This document shows positions 1 through 5,201 of a DNA stretch of 9,087 nt, piece by piece (the first letter of the stretch is position 1; each line of letters opens with the position of its first letter). The notes beneath the pieces are model-generated. The model searched no databases, was not told where the DNA came from, and was given only the letters and a program-made list of their open reading frames with translations. A program made the position numbers and the translations under genes. Source of the DNA: Actinomycetota bacterium (GTDB taxonomy: Bacteria > Actinomycetota > Acidimicrobiia > Spongiisociales > UBA11373); assembly GCA_030688105.1 (NCBI GenBank), contig JAUYIV010000023.1, positions 1 through 9,087 of the forward strand, read 5' to 3'.

Positions 1-66
1 GGAGGGATTCGAACCCCCGACCAAGAGCTTAGAAGGCTCCTGCTCTGTCCACTGAGCTACAGGGGC
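1..66 (-). tRNA. tRNA-Arg(TCT), 3' end cut by window edge
   Basis: Read on the minus strand this is a tRNA that decodes AGA. The 5' acceptor strand GCCCCTG begins at 66. A D-arm follows (GCTC...GAGC), then an anticodon stem around the loop CTTCTAA with anticodon TCT, and a T-arm with TTCGAAT. The window starts after one base of the 3' acceptor strand, so about six pairing bases and the discriminator are missing. It is the last of four minus-strand tRNA genes here (Lys, Leu, Gly, Arg) and lies 35 nt beyond tRNA-Gly. The two are close enough to be co-transcribed. Confidence 0.93.
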
Positions 67-99
67 GAGGGATCGGCGACACCGGTTCCATCCACGCTC

Positions 100-171
<72 letters not shown>

Positions 172-344
172 TGGCTGCCCGGGGCAGGATAGACCAGGAG
201 CATCCCGCCTCCCGCTTCCCGCTCCCCGCCCCCCGCATGAACCTGAGGAGGATCCGATTGCTTCCTGGTTCTCGTCGGTCAGAAGGGTCACGATCTGAAG
301 GTTGCAGGCGGGCCGACCGTCGGTCAAAGGCCGACCTCCCGCGA
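172..344. other. Gene-free spacer between tRNA-Gly and the hairpin repeats
   Basis: No credible coding sequence or RNA gene is visible on either strand. The spacer contains the 7-nt tandem repeats at 204-238. It also has a short direct repeat GGCCGACC (311-318 and 329-336) and the small inverted repeat GACCG-T-CGGTC (314-324). A weak TATCCT box for the minus strand lies at 186-191, upstream of tRNA-Gly, without a recognisable -35 element. Confidence 0.5.
204..238. repeat. 7-nt tandem repeat, CCCGCNN x5
   Basis: Five uninterrupted heptamers in phase read CCCGCCT, CCCGCTT, CCCGCTC, CCCGCCC and CCCGCAT. The first five bases are constant and the last two vary. This is one of several 7-nt repeat islands in this window, each with its own unit and all between genes. 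Confidence 0.8.
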
Positions 345-380
345 GGCCGGGGTTGGGACCCCGGCCGGGTCTGGCCAGCA
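345..380 (-). repeat. Hairpin repeat, partial copy 1
   Basis: This is a 36-nt segment repeated almost exactly at 420-455, with one difference (A358 versus G433). It holds a strong hairpin: arms 345-353 and 358-366 give 9 bp around a 4-nt loop. The hairpin is followed on the plus strand by GGGTCTGGCCAGCA. It is a tandem second copy of the first half of the longer element at 379-455, lying further downstream of tRNA-Leu. Confidence 0.75.
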
Positions 381-455
381 CGGCCCGGCATGGGGTAGGG
401 GCCCCCATGCTCGGGAGGAGGCCGGGGTTGGGGCCCCGGCCGGGTCTGGCCAGCA
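379..455 (-). repeat. Two-hairpin repeat downstream of tRNA-Leu (copy 2)
   Basis: This ~75-nt element contains hairpin A (388-410, GCATGGGG / CCCCATGC) and hairpin B (420-441, GGCCGGGG / CCCCGGCC). A near-identical copy occurs in the opposite orientation at 1492-1567; the two differ by two substitutions and one missing base. In both places the element begins three bases after the tRNA discriminator, and the tRNA and element read in the same direction. It could act as a tRNA terminator or processing block, or be a REP-like repeat. It lacks a T-run, so a classical intrinsic terminator is not supported. Confidence 0.8.
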
Positions 456-458
456 GGG

Positions 459-544
459 TGCGGGCGGTGGGACTCGAACCCACAATGGGCGGGAAGCCCA
501 CCGGATCCTAAGTCCGGCGCCTGTGCCAATTCGGCTACACCCGC
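459..544 (-). tRNA. tRNA-Leu(TAG)
   Basis: This is a class II tRNA of 86 nt with a long variable arm (GGGC...GCCC), as expected for leucine. The acceptor GCGGGTG pairs with CGCCCGC through one G-U pair. The anticodon stem CCGGA/TCCGG encloses CTTAGGA (anticodon TAG, reading CTA). The discriminator is A. CCA is not encoded (CCC follows). The gene lies 20 nt downstream of tRNA-Lys and is followed at once by the two-hairpin repeat. Confidence 0.95.
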
Positions 545-564
545 AAACGATCGACGGCTGGTGG

Positions 565-636
565 TGGGTCGCGTGGGATTCGAACCCACAACCTTGGATT
601 TAAGAGACCCCTGCTCTGCCGTTGAGCTAGCGACCC
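565..636 (-). tRNA. tRNA-Lys(CTT)
   Basis: The acceptor GGGTCGC pairs with GCGACCC. The D-arm is GCTC...GAGC, the anticodon loop is CTCTTAA (anticodon CTT, reading AAG), and the T-arm is GTGGG-TTCGAAT-CCCAC. The discriminator is A and is followed by CCA (562-564), making this the only tRNA in the window with an encoded CCA. The anticodon stem GGGGT/ATCCA has a G-A mismatch at its outer pair and one G-U pair. The first ten bases overlap the end of the upstream coding sequence, whose stop codon TAG lies inside the tRNA. Confidence 0.93.
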
Positions 637-1361
637 CCGAGGAGGGTAGCAACCGCCGCATTCGATCCCGCTTCGGCGAGTTGCTCGATCCACGCCACAC
701 ACCGATACCAAGCATCCGTGCTGCGACACATGGTGACTCGACAAACGCCGTGGGCCAGGTGGTTCTTCCGGTGCCCGGTCCCGTCGGGCTTTATGAAAGC
801 CTTCGTGAATCGGGGTTCCGCGAGCGGCAGGTGGCTTGTCCAGAAATTCTCGGCGGCGCGCAGATCGTTGTCTGCGTGGAGGTTCAACGCCAGGACGAAC
901 TCAGCGTCTCGAGCCTCGTATCGCCGCACCCACTCCACGAAGAAACCCAGCAGCTTGGCGTCCGAGTTCGCCATCTGGAGACATCTCTGGGACTTGGACC
1001 CCTCCGCCCAGTACAGGGCGACACCTCCAACGAAGAACGGCTCCTTCATCAGCGACCAACCTTGTTCACGTGCGTCAGCCCGAATCTTCTCGACCTCCAG
1101 CCGACGCTTCCGCTGCGTGTCTCGCGGTGAGCCCCTCCGTGGCCACCTTCGCCGCTGGATGGCCAGACTCTGATCGGCAGAGAGCGAGATGCCGCGGCAC
1201 CACCCCGCGAGCGTCGCCTTGGGGACCGGGACGGCCGCGGCGATCTCGCCATATGACAGCCCGCACGCCCGGAGCCGTCGGACAAGCTGGCGCCGCTCGT
1301 CACGCGCCATCTTGGCCCAGTCTTTCGCCGCAGCGCGAAGTTCGTCGGGAATTACTTGCAT
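627..1361 (-). CDS. HTH plus LAGLIDADG-like protein
   Basis: The product is about 244 aa. The N-terminal third has a helix-turn-helix of the resolvase/homeodomain-like type (GLSYGEIAAAVPVPKATLAGW, roughly residues 34-53). A basic linker follows, then a domain starting with FFVGGVALYWAEGSK (about 109-123) and ANSDAKLLGFFVEW. That pattern resembles actinobacterial proteins annotated as LAGLIDADG-like/homing-endonuclease-related; the assignment is from memory of the family. DNA binding is likely, nuclease activity unproven. I chose ATG 1361. A GTG at 1391 would add 10 residues but lies inside a perfect inverted repeat that looks like an operator. No Shine-Dalgarno is visible; TACCGT sits 7 nt upstream of the ATG, so the mRNA may be leaderless. 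The stop codon lies inside tRNA-Lys, and the gene is enclosed by tRNA genes on both sides. Confidence 0.75.
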   Translation of the reverse strand: MQVIPDELRAAAKDWAKMARDERRQLVRRLRACGLSYGEIAAAVPVPKATLAGWCRGISLSADQSLAIQRRRWPRRGSPRDTQRKRRLEVEKIRADAREQGWSLMKEPFFVGGVALYWAEGSKSQRCLQMANSDAKLLGFFVEWVRRYEARDAEFVLALNLHADNDLRAAENFWTSHLPLAEPRFTKAFIKPDGTGHRKNHLAHGVCRVTMCRSTDAWYRCVAWIEQLAEAGSNAAVATLLGGR

Positions 1362-1368
1362 CGTGCCG

Positions 1369-1374
1369 ACGGTA
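1369..1374 (-). promoter_or_regulatory. Candidate -10 box of the HTH-LAGLIDADG gene
   Basis: TACCGT on the minus strand fits the TANNNT -10 pattern and stands 7 nt before ATG 1361, which would give a leaderless transcript. The -35 match is poor (CGACTG, three of six bases). The inverted repeat at 1384-1405 would cover the spacer and -35 region. Confidence 0.3.
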
Positions 1375-1383
1375 TTGGTTCGG

Positions 1384-1405
1384 TGTGACACGCAGTCGTG
1401 TCACA
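1384..1405. promoter_or_regulatory. Perfect inverted repeat, candidate operator
   Basis: TGTGACAC and GTGTCACA are perfect 8-bp inverted arms around a 6-nt spacer (GCAGTC). The site lies between the divergent HTH-LAGLIDADG gene (minus) and tRNA-Pro (plus, starting at 1415). This is the size and symmetry expected for a dimeric regulator's site. The neighbouring HTH protein is an obvious candidate binder, which is inference only. Confidence 0.5.
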
Positions 1406-1414
1406 ATCAGGTCA

Positions 1415-1488
1415 CGGGCTGTGGCGCAGCTTGGTAGCGCGCGTGCTTTGGGAGCACGAGGCCGCCGGTTCGAATCCGGCCAGCCCGA
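1415..1488 (+). tRNA. tRNA-Pro(TGG)
   Basis: This is a complete 74-nt cloverleaf. The acceptor CGGGCTG pairs with CAGCCCG, the anticodon stem CGTGC/GCACG encloses TTTGGGA (anticodon TGG, reading CCA), and the T-arm is GCCGG-TTCGAAT-CCGGC. The discriminator is A and CCA is not encoded. It is the only tRNA on the plus strand, divergent from the HTH-LAGLIDADG gene, and is followed by the inverted copy of the two-hairpin repeat. Confidence 0.96.
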
Positions 1489-1491
1489 CCC

Positions 1492-1567
1492 TGTTAGCCA
1501 GACCCGGCCGGGGCCCAACCCCGGCCTCCTCCCGAGCATGGGGGCCCCTACCCCATGCCGGGCCGTG
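1492..1567 (+). repeat. Two-hairpin repeat downstream of tRNA-Pro (copy 3, inverted)
   Basis: This is the reverse complement of 379-455, with two substitutions near the tRNA side and one base missing in the loop region of hairpin B. It starts three bases after the tRNA-Pro discriminator, exactly as the other copy does after tRNA-Leu. The two copies bound a ~1.04-kb segment with tRNA-Leu, tRNA-Lys, the HTH-LAGLIDADG gene and tRNA-Pro. Confidence 0.8.
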
Positions 1568-1584
1568 ATGCTTCCCGGGCCGAC

Positions 1585-1605
1585 TTCGGCGGCTCCGCCG
1601 CCGAA
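1585..1605. repeat. Hairpin, 8-bp stem
   Basis: TTCGGCGG and CCGCCGAA pair around a 5-nt loop. It lies downstream of tRNA-Pro and has no T-run after it. It could help end tRNA-Pro transcription or protect the 3' end, but evidence for a function is weak. Confidence 0.4.
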
Positions 1606-1623
1606 CAGACGCCGGTCGAGCGG

Positions 1624-1726
1624 CAACGGGCAACGGGCGATAGCGACGGGCAAGAGCCAAGAACCAAGACTTCTCTGGTCTTGATTCTTGACTCTTGATT
1701 CTCTTCAACGGGCAACGGGCGACGAG
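1624..1726. repeat. 7-nt tandem repeat island (CAACGGG, CAAGANC, TCTTGAN)
   Basis: Heptamers run almost through the whole stretch: CAACGGG x2, an imperfect unit, CGACGGG, CAAGAGC, CAAGAAC, a 7-nt loop after CAAGAC, then TCTTGAT, TCTTGAC, TCTTGAT, TCTCTTC, CAACGGG x2 and CGACGAG. The CAAGANC and TCTTGAN runs are reverse complements and form the hairpin at 1651-1697. It lies between tRNA-Pro and the 3' end of the universal stress protein gene. Confidence 0.75.
1651..1697 (-). terminator. Long hairpin after the stress-protein gene
   Basis: The arms 1651-1670 and 1678-1697 give a 20-bp stem with a 7-nt loop. The only two non-Watson-Crick positions are G-U pairs in minus-strand RNA and C-A mismatches in plus-strand RNA, so the structure is better on the minus strand. 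It lies about 50 nt past the stop of the minus-strand operon. There is no following T-run, so it may stabilise the mRNA 3' end rather than terminate by itself. Confidence 0.4.
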
Positions 1727-1745
1727 GCCCGTCAGCCGCGCATCG

Positions 1746-2189
1746 TCAGGGGACGATCAGAACCGGGCACGGAGCGTCGTGCGCCACGCGGTCGGCCACC
1801 GAGCCGAGGATCAATCGTTCGACCATCCCGGCGCCTCGGCGGCCCACCACCAGCAGGTCGGCGCCCATGTCATCGGCGAGAGACGTGAGTGCCGATGCCG
1901 GGTCGCCGATCTCCTCGGCCGACGTCAGCTCGATCCCGTCGGTGGGCAGCCGATCGAGGGTCCGGTCGAGAGCGGACCGCTGAGCATCGGCCATGGATGC
2001 CGACAAGGCGTCGGCGGGCGGAGGCGATCCGACGACGCCCCACCATCCTTCGGGTGGGCGGACCACGGTGACGACGTGGAGGCGCCCCCCGACCGATCTG
2101 GCGATCGCCGCCGCCACCTGAGCGGCGCGCAGGCTCTGATCGGAGCCGTCGACACCCACGATGACCACCCCCGGCCTCCAGTTCTCCAC
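1746..2189 (-). CDS. Universal stress protein (UspA family)
   Basis: This is a 147-aa single-domain cytoplasmic Usp. It begins with the beta strand and nucleotide-binding Asp in VIVGVDGSDQS and ends with the family's ATP-binding motif G-2X-G-9X-G(S/T), seen as GRRGAGMVERLILGS, followed by APCPVLIVP. Intact motifs suggest the ATP-binding subclass. I chose GTG 2189 because AGGAGG (2195-2200) stands five bases upstream; the in-frame GTG at 2213 would add eight residues without a good RBS. It follows rdgB in the same direction with a 74-nt gap that holds a candidate promoter, so it can be transcribed with rdgB or alone. In actinobacteria such proteins are often linked to hypoxia, stationary phase or redox stress; the specific role here is unknown. 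Confidence 0.9.
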   Translation of the reverse strand: MENWRPGVVIVGVDGSDQSLRAAQVAAAIARSVGGRLHVVTVVRPPEGWWGVVGSPPPADALSASMADAQRSALDRTLDRLPTDGIELTSAEEIGDPASALTSLADDMGADLLVVGRRGAGMVERLILGSVADRVAHDAPCPVLIVP

Positions 2190-2194
2190 GGCGT

Positions 2195-2200
2195 CCTCCT
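2195..2200 (-). promoter_or_regulatory. Ribosome binding site deciding the Usp start
   Basis: AGGAGG on the minus strand stands five bases before GTG 2189. It is a full Shine-Dalgarno match and favours this start over the upstream GTG at 2213. Confidence 0.65.
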
Positions 2201-2217
2201 CATCGCTGGTCACCCTG

Positions 2218-2246
2218 AGGCTATTCCCCGCGATGGGCTGTGTCGC
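2218..2246 (-). promoter_or_regulatory. Candidate promoter of the stress-protein gene
   Basis: GCGACA (2241-2246), a 17-nt spacer and TAGCCT (2218-2223) read on the minus strand. The -35 matches TTGACA at four of six positions and the -10 fits TANNNT. Transcription would start near 2211, giving a short leader that includes the AGGAGG site. It lies between rdgB and the Usp gene. Confidence 0.4.
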
Positions 2247-2263
2247 AGTGCCGAACGGCGGCG

Positions 2264-2836
2264 TCAGCTCAACGCCTCGGCGAGGGCCGCCAGAGCCCGG
2301 GCGCGGTGGCTGATCCGGTTCTTCTCGCCCTCGGGAATCTCGGCCAGTGTCCGACCGTCGACCTCGAACACGGCGTCGTACCCGAAACCCCCAGCGCCCC
2401 GCTCCTCGCGGGCGATACGGCCCTCGAGCACACCCTCTGCGGTGACCACCTCTCCCCCCGGATGAGCCAGGGCGACCACGGTTCGAAACCGCGCCGCGCG
2501 GTCGACCCGATCGCCCAGCGCGGCGAGAAGTGCGACTCGGTTGGCGGCATAAGTCGCCCCCTCGCCGGCGAACCGTGCCGTCAGCACTCCCGGAGCGCCG
2601 CCGAGTGCGTCCACCTCCAAGCCGGTGTCGTCGGCGATCGCCGGGTGGCCGGTGGACGCCGCGACGACGCGAGCCTTGAGGACCGCGTTCTCCTCGAGGG
2701 TGGCCCCCGTCTCCGCGACATCGGGCCAGTCGACCCCATCGACCGACTCTACGCCGGGCATCGTCTCCGCCAGGACCGCGATCACCTCTGCCGCCTTGTC
2801 GGGGTTCTTGGTGGCGACGACGATCCGCGCGATCAC
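2264..2836 (-). CDS. rdgB: XTP/dITP pyrophosphatase (RdgB/HAM1)
   Basis: This is a 190-aa cytoplasmic enzyme that hydrolyses non-canonical purine nucleotides (dITP, XTP, ITP) to monophosphate and pyrophosphate, keeping them out of DNA and RNA. Family motifs appear in order: TKNPDKAAE at the N-terminus, ADDTGLEVDALGGAPGV with the metal-binding/catalytic acidic residues, ARFAGEGA, GFGYDAVFEV, and SHRARAL near the C-terminus. Length is normal for the family. The start is GTG 2836, whose GTGA overlaps the TGA of rph by four bases, so translation is probably coupled. The open frame extends further upstream, but that part is a shadow of rph. The gene order hydrolase-rph-rdgB matches that of mycobacteria. 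Confidence 0.95.
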   Translation of the reverse strand: MIARIVVATKNPDKAAEVIAVLAETMPGVESVDGVDWPDVAETGATLEENAVLKARVVAASTGHPAIADDTGLEVDALGGAPGVLTARFAGEGATYAANRVALLAALGDRVDRAARFRTVVALAHPGGEVVTAEGVLEGRIAREERGAGGFGYDAVFEVDGRTLAEIPEGEKNRISHRARALAALAEALS

Positions 2837-3576
2837 GAATCGATTGCCCGCCGCTGGGCGTCGACGAGCTGCTCGATCCCCGCCGTGGCGAGGTCCAGCA
2901 GCTCGTCGAGTTGCCGGCGGTCGAACGGGGCGCGCTCCGCGGTGCCCTGGATCTCGATGATCCCGCCGGAACCCGTCATCACCACGTTCATGTCGACTTG
3001 CGCGGAGGCGTCCCTGCCGTAGTCGAGGTCGAGCATCGCGATCCCGTCGACCACCCCGACGCTCACGGCGGCGCAATGTTCGCGTACCGGGTCGGCGGCG
3101 AGAACCCCGGAGGCCATTCCCGCGGCAACCGCGTCCTTCACCGCGACCCACGCGCCAGTGATCGACGCGGTCCGGGTGCCGCCGTCGGCCTGGAGGACGT
3201 CGCAGTCGACCCGGATGACAGCCTCTCCCATCACCGCCAGGTCGACGACCGCTCGCAACGATCGGCCGATGAGCCGTTGGATCTCCTTGGTCCGCCCACC
3301 GCTGAGCGACGACCGCGACACTCGCTCGGGGCTCGAGCCGGGAAGCATCGAGTATTCGGCGGTGAGCCAGCCGCTTCCCTGGCTGCGCATCCACGGGGGG
3401 ACGTCGGTGTCGAACGATGCCGTGCAGAGCACCATCGTCCTGCCCATCTCGACGAGGACGGATCCCGGGGTCATCTGGGTGTAACCGCGGCTGATCCGAA
3501 CCTCGCGTAGCTCGTCGGGCTTCCTGTCCGTCACGCTCCCGCCGTCATACGCACTCCGTGACCTGTGCTCCGTCAC
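2833..3576 (-). CDS. rph: Ribonuclease PH
   Basis: This 247-aa phosphorolytic 3'-5' exoribonuclease trims tRNA precursors and other RNAs to nucleoside diphosphates and forms a hexameric ring. Visible hallmarks are GRTMVLCTAS (about 45-54), WLTAEYSMLPGSSPER (70-85), the phosphate-binding stretch GRTKEIQRLIGRSLRAVVD (94-112), LQADGGTRTASITGAW (128-143), and the catalytic region DLDYGRDASAQVDMNVVMTG followed by EIQGTAE. Where many homologues have Y-x-E-D, this one has Y-G-R-D; the Asp is kept. The start is GTG 3576, supported by GGAGGTG about six bases upstream and by a 4-nt GTGA overlap with the preceding hydrolase gene. It has a slightly long N-terminus compared with E. coli Rph. It probably acts on tRNAs like those at the left of the window. 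Confidence 0.96.
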   Translation of the reverse strand: MTEHRSRSAYDGGSVTDRKPDELREVRISRGYTQMTPGSVLVEMGRTMVLCTASFDTDVPPWMRSQGSGWLTAEYSMLPGSSPERVSRSSLSGGRTKEIQRLIGRSLRAVVDLAVMGEAVIRVDCDVLQADGGTRTASITGAWVAVKDAVAAGMASGVLAADPVREHCAAVSVGVVDGIAMLDLDYGRDASAQVDMNVVMTGSGGIIEIQGTAERAPFDRRQLDELLDLATAGIEQLVDAQRRAIDS

Positions 3577-4316
3577 ACGTCCACCTCCATTCCGGGGACG
3601 GCATGGTCGATCGGCCCGTCGTACTCGACGGCGGCCTCGTGGACCGACACCGCTGGATCCAATGTAGGGACGAGGTGTGTCACGATCAGGCGCCGTGCCC
3701 CGGCGGCGGCGGCCAGCGCCCCGACCTCACCGGCGTAGAGGTGGTACGGATACCGATCCGGAGGCGGATCACCCTGTGACGCCGCCTCGCAGAGCAGCAG
3801 GTCGCAACCGGCCGCCAGGCGCTCGAGATCCCCCCCGGGACCGGTGTCACCGCTGTACACCAGGCGCCTGCCCTCCGCCTCGACGGATGTGACGACAGCC
3901 GGAACCGAGTGGTTGGCTTCGCCGAACTCCAGCTCGAAAGGCCCGAGCCGACGGCGATCCCCCGGACCGACCGGGTCGAAGTCGAAGACTCGATGAAGAG
4001 CATGGTCCGCGTCCACGGCGAGGAACGCCGCGAAGCGATCGGACAGGCCGGGCGGGGCGAATACCGGGATCCCCCAGCCGTCGGGATCGCCGAACCGGAT
4101 CGCGGCAAGGAGGGCGAAGAGGTCGACACAGTGGTCGGGATGAACGTGGCTGAGCACCACGGCGTCGGGGCGGCGAACCCGCTCGAGCATCGACAGGTAT
4201 ACCCCCGGTCCCATGTCGAGGACCAGGTTCGAGCCCGACGCCGCAACCAGGTATCCCGACGCCGGCCGCCCGGCGGTCGGATAGGTGCCGTTGGAGCCGA
4301 GGACGGTGAGCCGCAC
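3573..4316 (-). CDS. Metallo-beta-lactamase-fold hydrolase, Rv1339-like (atypical class II PDE / RNase Z-like)
   Basis: This is a 247-aa MBL-fold metal hydrolase. Metal ligands are visible: HVHPDH (57-62), H136 in EANHSV, D157 in YSGDTG and H214 in THLVP. The stretch YHLYAGEVGALA (191-202) is like that in RNase Z and phosphodiesterase members. Immediate linkage to rph and rdgB matches Mycobacterium tuberculosis Rv1339-rphA-Rv1341, where Rv1339 is reported to hydrolyse cyclic AMP. That activity is therefore likely but not proven; tRNA 3'-processing is the alternative. I chose GTG 4316 because VRLTVLGSNGTYP is the usual N-terminus of these proteins and TACCCT stands six bases upstream. An in-frame GTG at 4382 would start inside a 7-nt repeat. 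The TGA overlaps the rph start. Confidence 0.88.
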   Translation of the reverse strand: MRLTVLGSNGTYPTAGRPASGYLVAASGSNLVLDMGPGVYLSMLERVRRPDAVVLSHVHPDHCVDLFALLAAIRFGDPDGWGIPVFAPPGLSDRFAAFLAVDADHALHRVFDFDPVGPGDRRRLGPFELEFGEANHSVPAVVTSVEAEGRRLVYSGDTGPGGDLERLAAGCDLLLCEAASQGDPPPDRYPYHLYAGEVGALAAAAGARRLIVTHLVPTLDPAVSVHEAAVEYDGPIDHAVPGMEVDV

Positions 4317-4322
4317 GAGTGA

Positions 4323-4328
4323 AGGGTA
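4323..4328 (-). promoter_or_regulatory. Candidate -10 box of the hydrolase-rph-rdgB operon
   Basis: TACCCT on the minus strand stands six bases before GTG 4316, the spacing expected for a leaderless transcript. No convincing -35 element is seen, and no Shine-Dalgarno precedes this start. Confidence 0.3.
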
Positions 4329-4380
4329 GGTAGGGCGACGGGCCTCGTGAGGTCTCGCTCCCCCGATCGGAGACTGCCTC

Positions 4381-4422
4381 ACCCGTTACCCGTTACCCGT
4401 CGCCCGTCGCCCGTCGCCCGTC
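4381..4422. repeat. 7-nt tandem repeat, (A/G)CCCGT(T/C) x6
   Basis: Six contiguous heptamers read ACCCGTT x2, ACCCGTC and GCCCGTC x3. The unit is the reverse complement of the CAACGGG/CGACGGG family at 1624-1726, so the same repeat type occurs twice, about 2.7 kb apart. It lies in the 114-nt gap between the ABC permease stop and the hydrolase start. Confidence 0.85.
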
Positions 4423-4430
4423 GACGCGCT

Positions 4431-5201
4431 CTACTCGATCGCCTTGCGGAATGCCCGGGTGGCCCCGGCGAAGGTGACCACCGCCAGACCCCCGGTCACC
4501 CCCAGGGCCTGGGCGATGGCGGTCCAATCCCAGCCCGTGTTCACGAGAGCCCGCAGCGCCTCGACGATGTATGTGATCGGGTTGAATTTCGCGACGGTGT
4601 CGAGCCATTCCGGTAGCAGGATCGAGGGCATGAACGCGGTCGAAAGGAAGAGCACCGGGAAGGTGATCAGGATGCCGACGATCATCGTCAGCTCGCCGTT
4701 GCGGGTGCGCAGGGCGATGATGTTCGAGAGCCCGGCCCATGCGATCCCGAAAAGGGCGGCGAGCACGGTCATGGCCGCCACCCCTGGGATCCCGGTGGCG
4801 AACCTCGCCCCCATGAGCAGGGATACGAGGACGATCACCGTCGCTTGAGCCGCCGACCTCGTGGCATCGGCGAACACCTTCCCGAGCAGGACGCTGGACC
4901 GCCGTATCGGGGCGATCAGGAACTTGTCGAGCATCCCGCTCTCGATGTCGGTGACCATGCCGATCCCGGACTGGAAAGCCGAGTTGAGGGCGGTGAGGGC
5001 GACGATGCTCGGCACGAGGAACTGGAGATACGAGTCGTACTCGAACCCCGGCAGCCGGTCGAGGTTGGTGAACACCTGGCTGAACAGGAGCAGGAAGATC
5101 AGCGGCTGGGCAAGGGCGAAGAAGAGGAGCAGCGGAATCCTCACCAGCTTCTTCATCTGGCGGGCCCACAGGATGCCCGACTCCCGGAGCGTCCTCGTCA
5201 T
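4431..5201 (-). CDS. ABC-2 type transporter permease (DrrB-like)
   Basis: This 256-aa inner-membrane protein has about six membrane segments in the ABC-2 layout. The first is near LLLFFALAQPLIFLLLFSQVF (residues 24-44); others lie around 60-80, 115-135, 140-160, 175-195 and 225-245. The stretch SGMLDKFLIAPIRRSSVLLGK (88-108) is the cytoplasmic coupling region typical of DrrB-type permeases. Two copies would pair with two of the ATPase encoded just upstream. The ATG overlaps the ATPase stop by four bases (ATGA) and GGAAGAGG precedes it, so translation is probably coupled. Substrates of this family include drugs, lipids and polysaccharides; none can be assigned here. Confidence 0.92.
   Translation of the reverse strand: MTRTLRESGILWARQMKKLVRIPLLLFFALAQPLIFLLLFSQVFTNLDRLPGFEYDSYLQFLVPSIVALTALNSAFQSGIGMVTDIESGMLDKFLIAPIRRSSVLLGKVFADATRSAAQATVIVLVSLLMGARFATGIPGVAAMTVLAALFGIAWAGLSNIIALRTRNGELTMIVGILITFPVLFLSTAFMPSILLPEWLDTVAKFNPITYIVEALRALVNTGWDWTAIAQALGVTGGLAVVTFAGATRAFRKAIE

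Noticed and set aside
1624..1726. CRISPR-like array
   Set aside because: Units are 7 nt and contiguous with no unique spacers of 25-40 nt, and no cas genes are nearby.
2187..2213. GTG 2213 as the stress-protein start
   Set aside because: GTG 2189 has a full AGGAGG five bases upstream and gives the usual family N-terminus; GTG 2213 has no such site and would begin almost on the predicted transcription start.
2837..3394. N-terminal extension of the rdgB frame upstream of GTG 2836
   Set aside because: This part lies in another frame of rph and is Arg/Gly-rich; RdgB homologues start right at the IVVATKN strand.
4350..4380. Hairpin before the 4381-4422 repeats (GAGG...CCTC, TCTC...GAGA) as terminator of the exporter operon
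   Set aside because: The stem is short with a bulge and a long loop, there is no T-run, and it is on the wrong side of the repeat for a clear terminator.
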